Positions 42,602-51,803 of a stretch of DNA of 64,000 nt are shown piece after piece; the stretch's first letter is position 1, and every line of letters starts with the position of its first letter. A program made the translations under genes and the position numbers. The DNA is from Bacillus subtilis (lineage in GTDB: Bacteria; Pseudomonadota; Alphaproteobacteria; Rhizobiales; Rhizobiaceae). Location: NCBI GenBank assembly GCA_021733665.1, contig JAHREI010000005.1, positions 62,001 to 126,000 of the forward strand, read 5' to 3'. The notes beneath the pieces are model-generated. The model ran no database searches. It was not told the DNA's origin and saw only the letters and a program-made list of their open reading frames with translations.

Positions 42602-44188
42602 TTACTCTTCAACTTCCATTTTGTAGTAGCTCATGCTTGTCCAGCCGTTCCATGGAACGACGAAGTTCTTGACCCGCGGCTGTACAATAAACAGATGGTT
42701 GAGGCTAAACAGCGGTACCCATGCAGCGTCGGTCTGAACAATCCGTTCTGTGAGCTGTTCATAAAGCTTACAACGCTCATCAGGGTTGGTCATGCCGCGT
42801 GCTTTTTCAATGCCGTCGAAAACTTCCTGATCCTCATTATTGAAACCGCGCACTGATGTGCCTGATTTACTGAAGAACGTGTAGAAGAAGTTGTCAGGAT
42901 CGTTGAAGTCAGCAGACCAGACCTGCGGGTAGTTATTGATCGTGCCGCCTTTACGCATGTCGTAATAAGCAGACTCATCAACAACCTTGATCTCAGTATT
43001 GAAACCGGATTCTCTCAGCTGTGCCTGCACGAGCTGATTGAGATCAACCCATTTTGATGACCAGCTGCTGACTTGCGAGAAGGCAATATCAACGCCGTCC
43101 GGATAACCGGCTTCAACCAGCAGTTCCTTGGCTTTTTTCGGATTATATTCGATTGGCGTCGCGGGTGTGTAACAAGCTACGCCACTTGGAAGAATGCCAT
43201 TCTCAAGCTGCCCTTCGCCGTAAAACATCTTGTCGAGAATTTCCTGACGGTTGATGCCCATCTGAAAGGCTTTTCTGACCCGAACATCATCAAACGGCTT
43301 AATTTTCTGATTGATGTGGTAGTAATTCAGCCCTGCAACCGGACCCTTACGGATCTGATCCTTCCATTTTTCACTCTTTGTGAAATATGGGATCTGTGTG
43401 ATGGCGGAATCCGTGTCAAAGACATCAATTTCGTCAGATTCAAACAGCATACGCATTGTTTCCGCGTCGGGAACAACACGGATAAGAACGCTGTCCAGCT
43501 TGGAGCGGCCTTTAAAATACTTCTCGTTGGCTTCCATGCGCTGGCTGTCATTGAGGGTATAATCTGTCAGAACAAACGGGCCGGTTCCGTTAACGGTGTC
43601 GGGAGACAATCCGTATTTATCACCAAGCGGTTCGGTGAATTTGCGGTTGTAAATTGAAGCCTGCGGACTGGCCAGCAGTGCGATGAAGGCTGCATAAGGC
43701 TGTGTGAGAACAATTTTTACAGTATATTTGTCAACCGCTTGCAGGCCAGAGACCGTTGGAGCCGTTCCGTCCAAACGGGCTTTTGCACCTTCAACGAAAT
43801 CCAGAATATCGGTATTGAGCGCTTTCGTTGCCGGATTAAGCATGCGGTCGTAAGTATAAACGACATCGTCGGCTGTCAGCTCTTCACCATTATGGAACAA
43901 GACACCTTTACGCAAATGCAAAGTATAGGTCTTGCCATCCTCGGAGATATCCCAGCTTTCAGCAAGGGACGGGAGGATTTTTGACTGACCGGGAGCGATT
44001 GTTTCAGCTTCAACCAGTCGGTCATAGACGTTCAGGGGAATTGTATATTCGTCAGTGGTCATCTGGACGTCGATGGTGCGGGGATCGCCGGTGATGGCCA
44101 GACGCAGCATCTGATCAGCAAGTGCTGGTGATAGCAAAACCAAACTTGCTAACCCTGTTGCCAATAATAGTTTGGTACGATTTTTCAT
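42602..44188 (-). CDS. DppA/OppA-type extracellular peptide-binding protein
   Basis: This 528-residue protein has a Sec signal peptide (MKNRTKLLLATGLASLVLL, cleavage near ALA-DQ) and the SBP_bac_5 fold: LAESWDISEDGKTYTLHLRK, GVLFHNGEELTADDVVYTYD, and ANEKYFKGR. It binds peptides or similar solutes in the periplasm for the downstream permeases and ATPases. ATG codons at 44191 and 44188 both follow a GGGGGG run; 44188 is chosen because it leaves four bases of spacing. Substrate identity is not certain: this family also binds heme, nickel and opines. Confidence 0.92.
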   Translation of the reverse strand: MKNRTKLLLATGLASLVLLSPALADQMLRLAITGDPRTIDVQMTTDEYTIPLNVYDRLVEAETIAPGQSKILPSLAESWDISEDGKTYTLHLRKGVLFHNGEELTADDVVYTYDRMLNPATKALNTDILDFVEGAKARLDGTAPTVSGLQAVDKYTVKIVLTQPYAAFIALLASPQASIYNRKFTEPLGDKYGLSPDTVNGTGPFVLTDYTLNDSQRMEANEKYFKGRSKLDSVLIRVVPDAETMRMLFESDEIDVFDTDSAITQIPYFTKSEKWKDQIRKGPVAGLNYYHINQKIKPFDDVRVRKAFQMGINRQEILDKMFYGEGQLENGILPSGVACYTPATPIEYNPKKAKELLVEAGYPDGVDIAFSQVSSWSSKWVDLNQLVQAQLRESGFNTEIKVVDESAYYDMRKGGTINNYPQVWSADFNDPDNFFYTFFSKSGTSVRGFNNEDQEVFDGIEKARGMTNPDERCKLYEQLTERIVQTDAAWVPLFSLNHLFIVQPRVKNFVVPWNGWTSMSYYKMEVEE

Positions 44189-44729
44189 CATTCCCCCCAT
44201 TGTAGAACATTGAATTGATGTTGTTTTTGTATGTATTTTCTATAATTCAGTATTTTAGAAAGATCCCCATCAATAAAATACTGATTTTTTCCTGTTGTAA
44301 TAATTCAATGCTTTTAATGATTTACTTTATGGCATTGAATTTGTTTATTTTTCCATTGAATTAATCTGAATTACAGCAGTAAATTTTAATTTTCTGCAGG
44401 TTCTTTCTTAAAGGATGGCGCACTCAGGACTGAATGTAAAATTCTATTTTGCAATGGTTTCCATTCAAATTCGATATGATAAATGAATTGAAGTTAGCTT
44501 CACTGTGCAGCAGTTTATGATTGCGCGCTATAAAAGTGGCGTGGCTTTATGCGCAAGAAATCATGTGGCCTTGTTGATATTTACTTTGGTGCTGCCAAGT
44601 TGTTTACGGAGCCTGAAGCGGCCGCTTTGAGAGCGATAAAATGGTGGGCAGTTAAAGCAGCGAAGCAAGCGCAAAGATATAAATATAAGTGTCTAAAGGG
44701 GGGGGCGGCTCTAAGGCCGCCTTAATATA
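44189..44729. promoter_or_regulatory. Upstream region of the peptide transporter with repeated CATTGAAT
   Basis: Four copies of CATTGAAT occur within about 155 bases: 44208-44215, 44303-44310 (inverted), 44333-44340 and 44354-44361. A 10-bp inverted repeat (44248-44257 and 44274-44283, CAGTATTTTA/TAAAATACTG) lies among them and is followed by TTTTTT on the plus strand. These may be operator sites for the transporter operon. The rest of the region, up to a G run at 44698-44705, has no gene. Confidence 0.5.
44704..44721 (-). terminator. GC-rich hairpin after the symporter small-subunit gene
   Basis: A 6-bp stem GGCGGC/GCCGCC (44704-44709 with 44716-44721) lies just after the stop at 44730. On the minus strand it is followed by a C run (the poly-G tract on plus) and TTTAG. 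It may be a terminator with an altered tail. Confidence 0.45.
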
Positions 44730-44861
44730 CTAGATAATAGGTCTGTTTTCGCGTCTGGCTTCCGCCCATTCGCTGAAAAAGGAACGCAGCAGAAACAATA
44801 GAACGCCAGCCACGATAACCGGCCATACAAGGACATATGCTGTTAACAACATGGGAGACAT
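44730..44861 (-). CDS. 43-residue small subunit of sodium:solute symporter
   Basis: This short frame reads MSPMLLTAYVLVWPVIVAGV, one hydrophobic helix, then a charged tail SEWAEARRENRPII. It matches the 'putative transporter small subunit' pattern (WPVIVAGVL, then EW.EARREGR.I) that accompanies SSS-type transporters. AAGGAG lies seven bases before the ATG, and only two bases separate it from the symporter stop, so the two are coupled. It is probably a membrane partner of that symporter; its function in the complex is not known. Confidence 0.8.
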   Translation of the reverse strand: MSPMLLTAYVLVWPVIVAGVLLFLLRSFFSEWAEARRENRPII

Positions 44862-44863
44862 AA

Positions 44864-46519
44864 TCAAACTCCTTCCATTTCTTGTGTATCCGGACAGGTG
44901 TCAAAATGTCCGGTTTTTTGTGCAATTGTTGTAAAGTCAAAATTGGTTTCTGAATTCCATGACAACAAAGTGCAGATGATTGTGCTGACTGCATAAGCGA
45001 GCAGGGAGGCTGTCAGAATGGTATAGTTACTGATGGAGCCGTAAGCGTATGGTGCGCATATCAGCGCTGCCAGTGATCCGATGATAAGAGCGGCACGTTT
45101 ACCAAAAAAGCCGAACGCCATCAGGCCGGCAACAACACCAATTCCGATGATAGCCAGAATATCACTAATGATAGCGAGCGAGCCGTTCAGCGAGATAAGG
45201 CCAAAGCGAACCGGGAAAAAGACAATCAGTGCTGAGATGACGGCAAGACCAAAAGCCTTGTTTGTTACTTTATCCCAGTAGAAACTGGCGATCACCGGAA
45301 ATACAAGAGCTCCCCAGATAGCGCCGACCAGAACCAAAAGCTCCAGAATATTGAATTGTTTGGTTGCCAGATACAGTGCAAGCGCCGTGGCTACAATCAT
45401 GGTTATCCGGCCAATAAACAGCATGAGTTTGGCATTGGCTTTTGATTTGTCAGTAAATTTACTGCCATAAATATCTGTCATGACGATTGATGAAAGCGCG
45501 GCAAGATCGGAATCTGCCGTTGATGAGAGTGAGCCAATCACCATGATGATAAAGATGCAGAGCATCGTTTTGCTCAGATAGGTTGAGGCCAGCTGGGGGA
45601 TGAGATTGTTTACATCACCATCAATAGGCTCAATCCCGATATAGAGCGCAACAACCCCGAGAATACCGACGCCAATGACTGTGGCGCCGTAGCCCAGAGT
45701 TGCGGTAACAAATGTGCGCTTAATCATATCCTCTCGGACTGAGAACAAGCGTTGTGCAATTGTTTGGTTGCCGATTGCATAAGCCAGAACAGCTGCAATA
45801 TAGGGCGCGCCTTGATTGAGAAATGCCTCAGAGGAGAAGAAGGAGCTTTGTTCGGCTGTCAGGTTGTGCGCGCCGGCAATAAAAATTTCAGTGCCGCCTG
45901 CTGCGAAGAAAACTGCCGGTACAATTATCACGACTGCACCCAACATGGCACACACTTGAATAAAATCTGTCAGAACCGAAGCTCTGAAGCCGGACCATAA
46001 AGTGTAGAGCAAGACACCTGCGGCAATAATCAGGATGCCGGCTCCAAAGCTGAGCGGAGAAAGCATAGAAATAAGAGCGCCGCCGGCAATGAAATTAGAG
46101 GTCAGGCTTAGCAGGCTCCCGAGAATATTGGAGCCAGCAAGTAGCATCTGGCTGGAAGGGCCGTGCCGCGCTCTTAGAATTTCGGCCAATGTGTGCGCGT
46201 TGGGGGCAAGTGCCCGGATCCGTTTGCCAAAAGGGTAAATGAACAGGATCATCAAAGCGCCCCACAAGCCGTAATGAATGGGGCCGGATACGCCATATGT
46301 GTAACCTGAGGTTGCAGAGGCGTATAGAGAAGATGCCCAAATCCAGGTTGCAGTCATTGAGGCGGCTGAAATGCCAAAACCAACATTGTTCCCTGCGGTC
46401 ATATAGCTGTCGGCATTTTCTTTTTTTTGACCTATGGAAAGAGATATAAGAAATGTGCCGCCAAAAAATACAAAAAGTAGTATTAATATAAGACTAGTTT
46501 CCAATTGTTGAAATTGCAT
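44864..46519 (-). CDS. Sodium:solute symporter (SSS family, DUR3-like)
   Basis: This 551-residue membrane protein has about 13-14 hydrophobic segments and SSS signatures: ATWIWASSLYASATSGYTYG, GVSGPIHYGLW, HTLAEILRARHG, then SSTADSDLAALSS in the sodium-site region. The N-terminal pattern resembles urea/polyamine DUR3-like members, but the substrate is not certain. It imports a solute with sodium. The ATG has only a weak ribosome-binding site (GAATG). A 43-residue membrane partner follows immediately. Confidence 0.9.
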   Translation of the reverse strand: MQFQQLETSLILILLFVFFGGTFLISLSIGQKKENADSYMTAGNNVGFGISAASMTATWIWASSLYASATSGYTYGVSGPIHYGLWGALMILFIYPFGKRIRALAPNAHTLAEILRARHGPSSQMLLAGSNILGSLLSLTSNFIAGGALISMLSPLSFGAGILIIAAGVLLYTLWSGFRASVLTDFIQVCAMLGAVVIIVPAVFFAAGGTEIFIAGAHNLTAEQSSFFSSEAFLNQGAPYIAAVLAYAIGNQTIAQRLFSVREDMIKRTFVTATLGYGATVIGVGILGVVALYIGIEPIDGDVNNLIPQLASTYLSKTMLCIFIIMVIGSLSSTADSDLAALSSIVMTDIYGSKFTDKSKANAKLMLFIGRITMIVATALALYLATKQFNILELLVLVGAIWGALVFPVIASFYWDKVTNKAFGLAVISALIVFFPVRFGLISLNGSLAIISDILAIIGIGVVAGLMAFGFFGKRAALIIGSLAALICAPYAYGSISNYTILTASLLAYAVSTIICTLLSWNSETNFDFTTIAQKTGHFDTCPDTQEMEGV

Positions 46520-47261
46520 TTCACATTCATTTCTTTTTATTGAATAAGCAATAGTTCAACCAAATTAAAATTTGGAAGATATAGCATTGCTTTAGGTTTT
46601 AAAAAATTGCATATATTTAATTATATTTTTTATCATGCAAATTTGATTGGTTGATTTGTTATATATCTATAATTTTTACAAATCTACTAATAAATTTATT
46701 ATGCAGTTTTTTGCTTATTTGAAAAATATAATTGATTTATATACTTTGTATTTCAAAATTATTATTTTGTTGTTTTTTATTTATTGCGGAATTCTAATAT
46801 TTGTCATCATGATTGGTTGTTAAGTTTCGTAAAATTATTTAAATATTGTTGAATTTTATCTTCTTGTGAGATTTTTCTGGCGTGAGATGTCTTGGATAAA
46901 AAAGTATAAGTGAGATATTCAGGCGGGCGGGATGCGTTTTTGAGAGTTTCGTTTGATTCGTGAGTGCCTGGAATATCTCTTCTTTCAAAATCGACTTTAA
47001 ACTGTAAATTGAATTTTAAATTCAGAGTAAAAACTTCATTTCCCTCGTAACCTTTAGAGTTGAACGGTAGCCATGATCAATGATCGTGCTTACATAACCG
47101 TATGCTCGTTCATTAGGGTAAGACGGGCTGCGAGGAGACCCGGATTGGTTATCACGTAGCTGATCCGTCGATGCGTACTGGGAGTATGCTCGGTACAGCA
47201 AGGGGCGATATCGGGCACAGTTTTTCTTGATATTGTTATTGGCTTTGGTGCGCAGGCTTGA
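46520..47261. other. AT-rich intergenic region
   Basis: About 740 bases without a supported gene. The left 300 bases are extremely AT-rich, with a chance-like 40-codon hydrophobic frame (46701-46823, plus strand) that has no ribosome-binding site. The right part (47050-47250) is less AT-rich and may be the remains of a lost gene, but no family was recognised. Confidence 0.5.
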
Positions 47262-48503
47262 TTAAAACCTTTGCAACTCAATAACTTTGCGACTGACACG
47301 TGCTTGTTCTGCAGCCAGTGCCATTAAATGACTTGTGACTGATTTATGTGCAGCGGTTCTGATCTCGTGACCGAGTGGTGCACGCAGCGCAGCAGCAAAG
47401 TCTTCCATCAATCGCAGATCACCGCCCATATGATCACCGGTAAGTGTTTCAATCTGAATTGCCATATCCGGCCGGTCATCAAAGAATTTAATCACCAGAC
47501 TGCCGTCTTCAAAACAGCCAGCCAGCTCTCCCTCGCTGCCGCCGATGTGGATATGGCGTTCGGTGCGCTTGTTGAAGGCGTGCACTTCAAAACTGGCGGT
47601 AATATTATTGGTAAATTCAATGCCAACAATCTGCCGGTCTACCACCGTATTGTCACTATGATAAACACAACGGCCATAGGGGCCGTTAAGGATCGCCTTT
47701 GTGCGTGCTTCAATGCTGCTATCAACTGAAATCATCGAAACCGGCCAGCCGGTATGGTCTCCCAAATAAATCCGACGTGCGGAATAGGGGCATGTCGTCT
47801 CAACCATACAGCCATCGAGACAGCGCTCAGCAGCGCCCTGCGGGGCATTTTCCGGTGTAAATTGTTTGAGGCTGCCGAAACTGGAAATACGTAACGGTGT
47901 TTCGTCGGTCAGCCAGTGCAGAATATCCATATCATGGCTGCATTTCGCCAAGATTAGCGGGCTACCATCCTCTAAGCGCCGGAAGTTACCGCGAACATAA
48001 CTGTGTGAGTGATGATAATAGCCAATATTTTCGGAAGCACGGATACTTTGCACCGTCCCGAAAGTCCGGCTCTCAATCAGCTCTTTGATTTTGGCAAAAA
48101 ACGGTGTGTAGCGCAGCACGTGGCAGATCATCAAAAAGCGCTGGTTGCGCTCCGAGGCTTCTGCCATGCGCTGACAGGCTTCAACCGTGGAAGCCATCGG
48201 CTTTTCCAGCAGCACGTTGAATTTGCGATCAAGAGCGGCAACGGCAACAGCTTCATGATCCTTGTCGAGATTGGCCACGACAACTGCATCAATATTTTTG
48301 AGTGTATTGAGCATGGTGATGCTGTCTGAAAAGCAGTTTTCCGGTGCGATACCATGTTTGCTAGCGAAAGCAGCAACTGCATCCGCTTTGATGTCGCAGA
48401 CGGCGACAAATTTCATGAGACGCGGGTTTTTCAGGGCGATATCGCCATAGGCATTGCCGCGGTAACCGGCACCGATAAGAGCAACCTGCGGGATCTGTGT
48501 CAT
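47262..48503 (-). CDS. Gfo/Idh/MocA-family oxidoreductase
   Basis: This 413-residue protein has the N-terminal Rossmann motif VALIGAGYRGNAYGD, then VVANLDKDHEAVAVAAL and LLEKPMASTVEACQRM (the EKP motif), and a C-terminal domain with a Cys cluster (RCLDGCMVETTCPYSARRIY). It probably oxidises or reduces a sugar or sugar derivative with NAD(P). It is the last gene of the amino-sugar operon, so an amino sugar or a disaccharide containing one is the likely substrate (inference). Confidence 0.87.
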   Translation of the reverse strand: MTQIPQVALIGAGYRGNAYGDIALKNPRLMKFVAVCDIKADAVAAFASKHGIAPENCFSDSITMLNTLKNIDAVVVANLDKDHEAVAVAALDRKFNVLLEKPMASTVEACQRMAEASERNQRFLMICHVLRYTPFFAKIKELIESRTFGTVQSIRASENIGYYHHSHSYVRGNFRRLEDGSPLILAKCSHDMDILHWLTDETPLRISSFGSLKQFTPENAPQGAAERCLDGCMVETTCPYSARRIYLGDHTGWPVSMISVDSSIEARTKAILNGPYGRCVYHSDNTVVDRQIVGIEFTNNITASFEVHAFNKRTERHIHIGGSEGELAGCFEDGSLVIKFFDDRPDMAIQIETLTGDHMGGDLRLMEDFAAALRAPLGHEIRTAAHKSVTSHLMALAAEQARVSRKVIELQRF

Positions 48504-48609
48504 ATTGCTATCCGCTGTAACGGGAAAAAATGCGGAGCTTTAGAGCACTGTATATCTGATAGACACACAAGGCTGCAGGCTCCGCAGTCTGGGGGTGAAG
48601 GTGTAATGG

Positions 48610-49806
48610 TTATGATTTGCGTGCGCCGACCAGCTCATCCCACTTGCGGAAAGCCTGCACCATTTTGTCGGGCTTTAGCGGTAGCTCAATCGGATTATTG
48701 GCGATCAGGTCATCATATTCAGGGCGGCCGAATTGCTTGATAATGTCCTGACTATGCTGTGGCGCCATGGAAAGCGGTACATTTTTCACCGCAGGCCCCG
48801 GATAGAGCGAGCCTTCATTATAGGCAAAGGCCTGTGCTTCCGGTGTGAGCAGGAAAGCCATAATATCCAGCGTCACCGCCAGAACATCATCTTTTACGCC
48901 TTTCGGAATGCACATGAAGAAGGCATCGGAAACCCAGTGGAAGCCTTTCAGTGTGGAGATTTTGGCTGTTTCCGGCACAATGCCGACCGCGCGCGGATTA
49001 ATGTCCCAGCCGGTGGTGGTCACGATAATATCCCGTGAACCCTCGCCGAATTCCTTCATCGTTGCGCCGGTACCTGCCGGATAATAATCAATATGATCAC
49101 CGAGTTCCGCGAGATAGTTCCATGTCTTCTCCCAGCCGTTGATCGGATCGGTCGGGTCTTTGTCACCGAGAATATAAGGCAGCCCCATCATGAAGGTGCG
49201 GGCAGGGCCTGAATTTGTCGGACGGGCATAGAGGAAACGTCCCGGATTTTCTTTTGCCCAGGCCAGCAATTCTTCAGCGCTTTCCGGTGCTTTTGCCACG
49301 CGCTCCGGTGCATATTCAAGCAGCGGGCCCGAAGGGTAATAGGTGACAACCACACCGTAACCGGCCCCCTGAATTTTATGCAGGTTCAGGGCTGCAGGCT
49401 CGTAATTGGCTTCAATATCAGGGAAAGTTTCATTAAACTCCGGCAGAATTTGCATCCATGTATCTTCGACAAGTCCGGCTGCGAGACCGTCACTGCCGGT
49501 CAGCACAAGATCAATATCAACACGGTTACTCTTTTGCTGCACTTTGAGTTTACCGGCGAGTTCGGTTACTGGTGCTTTCAGAAACACAATGCGGGAAACC
49601 TTATCCGGATTGCGTGCGGCATAAAGTTCAAGAGCAGGTTGTACGAGAGACAAAGCCCCGCCGACATCCATCAGCTTTACTTCAACCGGTTTGGCAGGCA
49701 GCGGCATTTTGCGGGCAAAACTTAAATCGCTTGCCATTAGAAATGCGGTGGCGGATGCACCTGTAATCAGCACGCGCCGGTTCATTCTCAGATCATTGAT
49801 TTTCAT
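48610..49806 (-). CDS. Extracellular sugar-binding protein, first of two paralogues
   Basis: This 398-residue binding protein has a twin-arginine-like signal (MNRRVLITGASATAFLMA), then a family-1-type fold. It closely resembles the binding protein at 56021-57199: both have ARP.NSGP.RTF.MGLPY.LGD, TTTGWDINPR, and GFHWV.DA. AAGGGGAA precedes the ATG at 49804-49806, preferred to a longer frame reaching 49860. It lies between nagA and the oxidoreductase gene but has no permease or ATPase gene of its own nearby; the transporter at 53-57 kb may serve it. Confidence 0.85.
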   Translation of the reverse strand: MKINDLRMNRRVLITGASATAFLMASDLSFARKMPLPAKPVEVKLMDVGGALSLVQPALELYAARNPDKVSRIVFLKAPVTELAGKLKVQQKSNRVDIDLVLTGSDGLAAGLVEDTWMQILPEFNETFPDIEANYEPAALNLHKIQGAGYGVVVTYYPSGPLLEYAPERVAKAPESAEELLAWAKENPGRFLYARPTNSGPARTFMMGLPYILGDKDPTDPINGWEKTWNYLAELGDHIDYYPAGTGATMKEFGEGSRDIIVTTTGWDINPRAVGIVPETAKISTLKGFHWVSDAFFMCIPKGVKDDVLAVTLDIMAFLLTPEAQAFAYNEGSLYPGPAVKNVPLSMAPQHSQDIIKQFGRPEYDDLIANNPIELPLKPDKMVQAFRKWDELVGARKS

Positions 49807-49849
49807 CCTGTTCCCCTTTTTATTTTTATAGGTTGAGCGGTCTTGATGC

Positions 49850-50860
49850 TTATGCGTCATGCTCCGGAAAGGTTGCTTTCCGTATAAACAGATCAGATGT
49901 CCATTCGATGAAACTTACAGGCTGCTTAATGCCTCGGGCAGCGAGGGCAGGAGCCAGAAGTGCCTCAACATTACCGGATGCCATGCGCACTGCTTCTTCA
50001 AAAGAGGCAATGTCCCATGTCACAAGATTGCGCACGGCCTGATCGAGACACAGCGTTGAACCGGCAAGACCGGCACCATTCGGATTTTTGACCATGCCAT
50101 TGTCATGGCGTTCAATCCGCATATCCGCGAAATGATAAAAACCTGTCTCAGCCGCTGCTGCGGAAACCGCATCGGTTACCAAAACGGAGCGTGAAATCCC
50201 CTTCGCCCGTATCATTACTTTGAGCGCTTGCGGCGGAATATGGAACCCGTCGGCAATGAAGCAGGCGGTGAGGCGGTCTTCGGCCAATTGAGCAAACAGC
50301 GGATTATCCAGCTTTGGCATATGCTGCGGCAGGCCATTGCCGAGATGGGTGGAAAGGCTGGCTCCGGCCGAGGCCGCTTGAGCTGCAGTCTCAAAGTTAC
50401 AATCAGAATGGCCGATAGCCGTGAGAATATTGCGAGTCTTCATTGCTGCAATAAACTCTTCAGAACCGGACAGTTCCGGCGCCAGCGTCACCAGCAGGAT
50501 CGGTGTGGTGATCCGCGCCTGCAACTCCTCAATCAGGCTGGCATATGGTGGTGTCATAACGCCAGCCGGATGGCATCCGGCAAAACCCTGTTGCGGATTA
50601 AGAAACGGCCCTTCAATATGCAGGCCTAAGCACATCAGACGGCCAAGTCTGCTATGCTGAATGGCATTATCCAGCACTTGAATACGCTGCAGCAACACAT
50701 CCGGTGCAGCAGTGATCAGCGTCGGCAAACAGGCGGTGACACCTGTCGCGAGCATAGCTTCTAATGCATGGTCGAGTTCAGATGCGGTAAGCTTGCCGGA
50801 GTTGAAATCAACACCGGCAAAGCCGTTGATCTGAAGATCGGTTAAACCTTTGGTGTGCAT
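49850..50860 (-). CDS. nagA: N-acetylglucosamine-6-phosphate deacetylase
   Basis: This 336-residue amidohydrolase removes acetate from GlcNAc-6-phosphate. It has [17 protein letters not shown], the metal-site Glu in [39 protein letters not shown] (a variant of THLFNAM) and VTDAVSAAA. It is shorter than the usual 380 residues because most of the N-terminal beta-sandwich strand region is absent. It overlaps the nagB stop region by 19 bases. Confidence 0.88.
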   Translation of the reverse strand: MHTKGLTDLQINGFAGVDFNSGKLTASELDHALEAMLATGVTACLPTLITAAPDVLLQRIQVLDNAIQHSRLGRLMCLGLHIEGPFLNPQQGFAGCHPAGVMTPPYASLIEELQARITTPILLVTLAPELSGSEEFIAAMKTRNILTAIGHSDCNFETAAQAASAGASLSTHLGNGLPQHMPKLDNPLFAQLAEDRLTACFIADGFHIPPQALKVMIRAKGISRSVLVTDAVSAAAAETGFYHFADMRIERHDNGMVKNPNGAGLAGSTLCLDQAVRNLVTWDIASFEEAVRMASGNVEALLAPALAARGIKQPVSFIEWTSDLFIRKATFPEHDA

Positions 50861-51591
50861 GATAAAAGCGATGCTGATTGTGTGTCGAGCAAAGCCACAG
50901 TGTTGTTGTGGTTTTGCAAGATGGATGCCGGATGAAGCGGCGTTACTGATCCTTCAATGGCATTTTTAACAGCCTGCGCCTTGCGTTGATCCGGCACAGA
51001 AAGAATGATCAGGGACGATTTCATAATCTGTTTAATGCTCATGGAGATGGCCTGAGCAGGTACATCTTCCAGTGTGGCAAACCAGCCTTCACCCATTTGC
51101 TGGCGGCGGCAGGCTTCGTCCAGATCGACAATAATATAAGGTTTGTCGGTCTCGAAATCGGCCGGCGGGTCATTAAAAGCCAGATGGCAATTTTCGCCGA
51201 TACCAGCAAAGCAAACATCAATGGTTTCATCCATGATCAGCTTGCTGAGCCTGCCGGCTTCTGCTTCCGGATTATCTTCGGCATTGATTTCGTGGAGTGT
51301 TACTTTACCGCCGAGGGGCTCAACAAAACGCTCAATCAGATAGCGGCGAAAGCTTGCCGGATGGCTCTTTTTCATGCCGACATATTCATCCAGATGAAAA
51401 GCGGTGACTTTGGACCAGTCAATATCCGGTTCGCGGATCAGTACTTCCAGCATTTCAAACTGGCTGGCACCGGTCGCAACAATAATTGAGGCTTTCCCCT
51501 TGTTGCGCAGAGCCAATCTGATGGCTTCCGCACCACGTTTTGCCGCGGCCTCTCCCAATTGCTGTTTCGTGTCGAAAACACGTATTTCCAC
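50842..51591 (-). CDS. nagB: Glucosamine-6-phosphate deaminase
   Basis: This 249-residue protein converts glucosamine-6-phosphate to fructose-6-phosphate and ammonia. It has [16 protein letters not shown] (phosphate loop), FHLDEYVGM with the catalytic Asp/Glu, [17 protein letters not shown] with the ring-opening His, and a C-terminal Gly/Val tail. The start codon is GTG (51589-51591) with GGGGAG six bases upstream. It is the first gene of the leftward amino-sugar operon, divergent from the ROK regulator. Confidence 0.92.
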   Translation of the reverse strand: MEIRVFDTKQQLGEAAAKRGAEAIRLALRNKGKASIIVATGASQFEMLEVLIREPDIDWSKVTAFHLDEYVGMKKSHPASFRRYLIERFVEPLGGKVTLHEINAEDNPEAEAGRLSKLIMDETIDVCFAGIGENCHLAFNDPPADFETDKPYIIVDLDEACRRQQMGEGWFATLEDVPAQAISMSIKQIMKSSLIILSVPDQRKAQAVKNAIEGSVTPLHPASILQNHNNTVALLDTQSASLLSCTPKV

Positions 51592-51759
51592 GCCATTCTC
51601 CCCGTTTTAAAAGGCAAAGCATCAGCATTCCCGCGCATGACGCAGGCTGCAAAGCTCTGATTGTAAGGCTGATCGGTAATGTCGCTTTTTTAAGCTGACA
51701 ATGACCTCTGCCTCCTCCTGATTAAAAGAATACACCTTCATTTTAGGCTTGCAAGTTAT

Positions 51760-51781
51760 TTTTGAATAATATTATTCAAAA
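51760..51781. promoter_or_regulatory. 22-bp perfect palindrome, probable ROK operator
   Basis: A perfect palindrome with half-site TTTTGAATAAT lies 22 bases before the ROK regulator's start and 168 bases before nagB. It lies in the only intergenic space between the divergent units and resembles AT-rich NagC/Mlc-type operators. Confidence 0.75.
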
Positions 51782-51803
51782 TAATAATATGGGATGAGTT
51801 GCT

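Noticed and set aside
46701-46823. 40-codon hydrophobic frame starting MQFFAYLKNI
   Set aside because: Extremely AT-rich DNA yields Phe/Ile/Leu-rich frames by chance; no Shine-Dalgarno sequence and no terminator nearby.
47090-47299. 69-codon minus-strand frame before the oxidoreductase gene end
   Set aside because: It overlaps the end of the oxidoreductase gene on the same strand in another frame, has no ribosome-binding site and no recognisable motif. It may be relic DNA.
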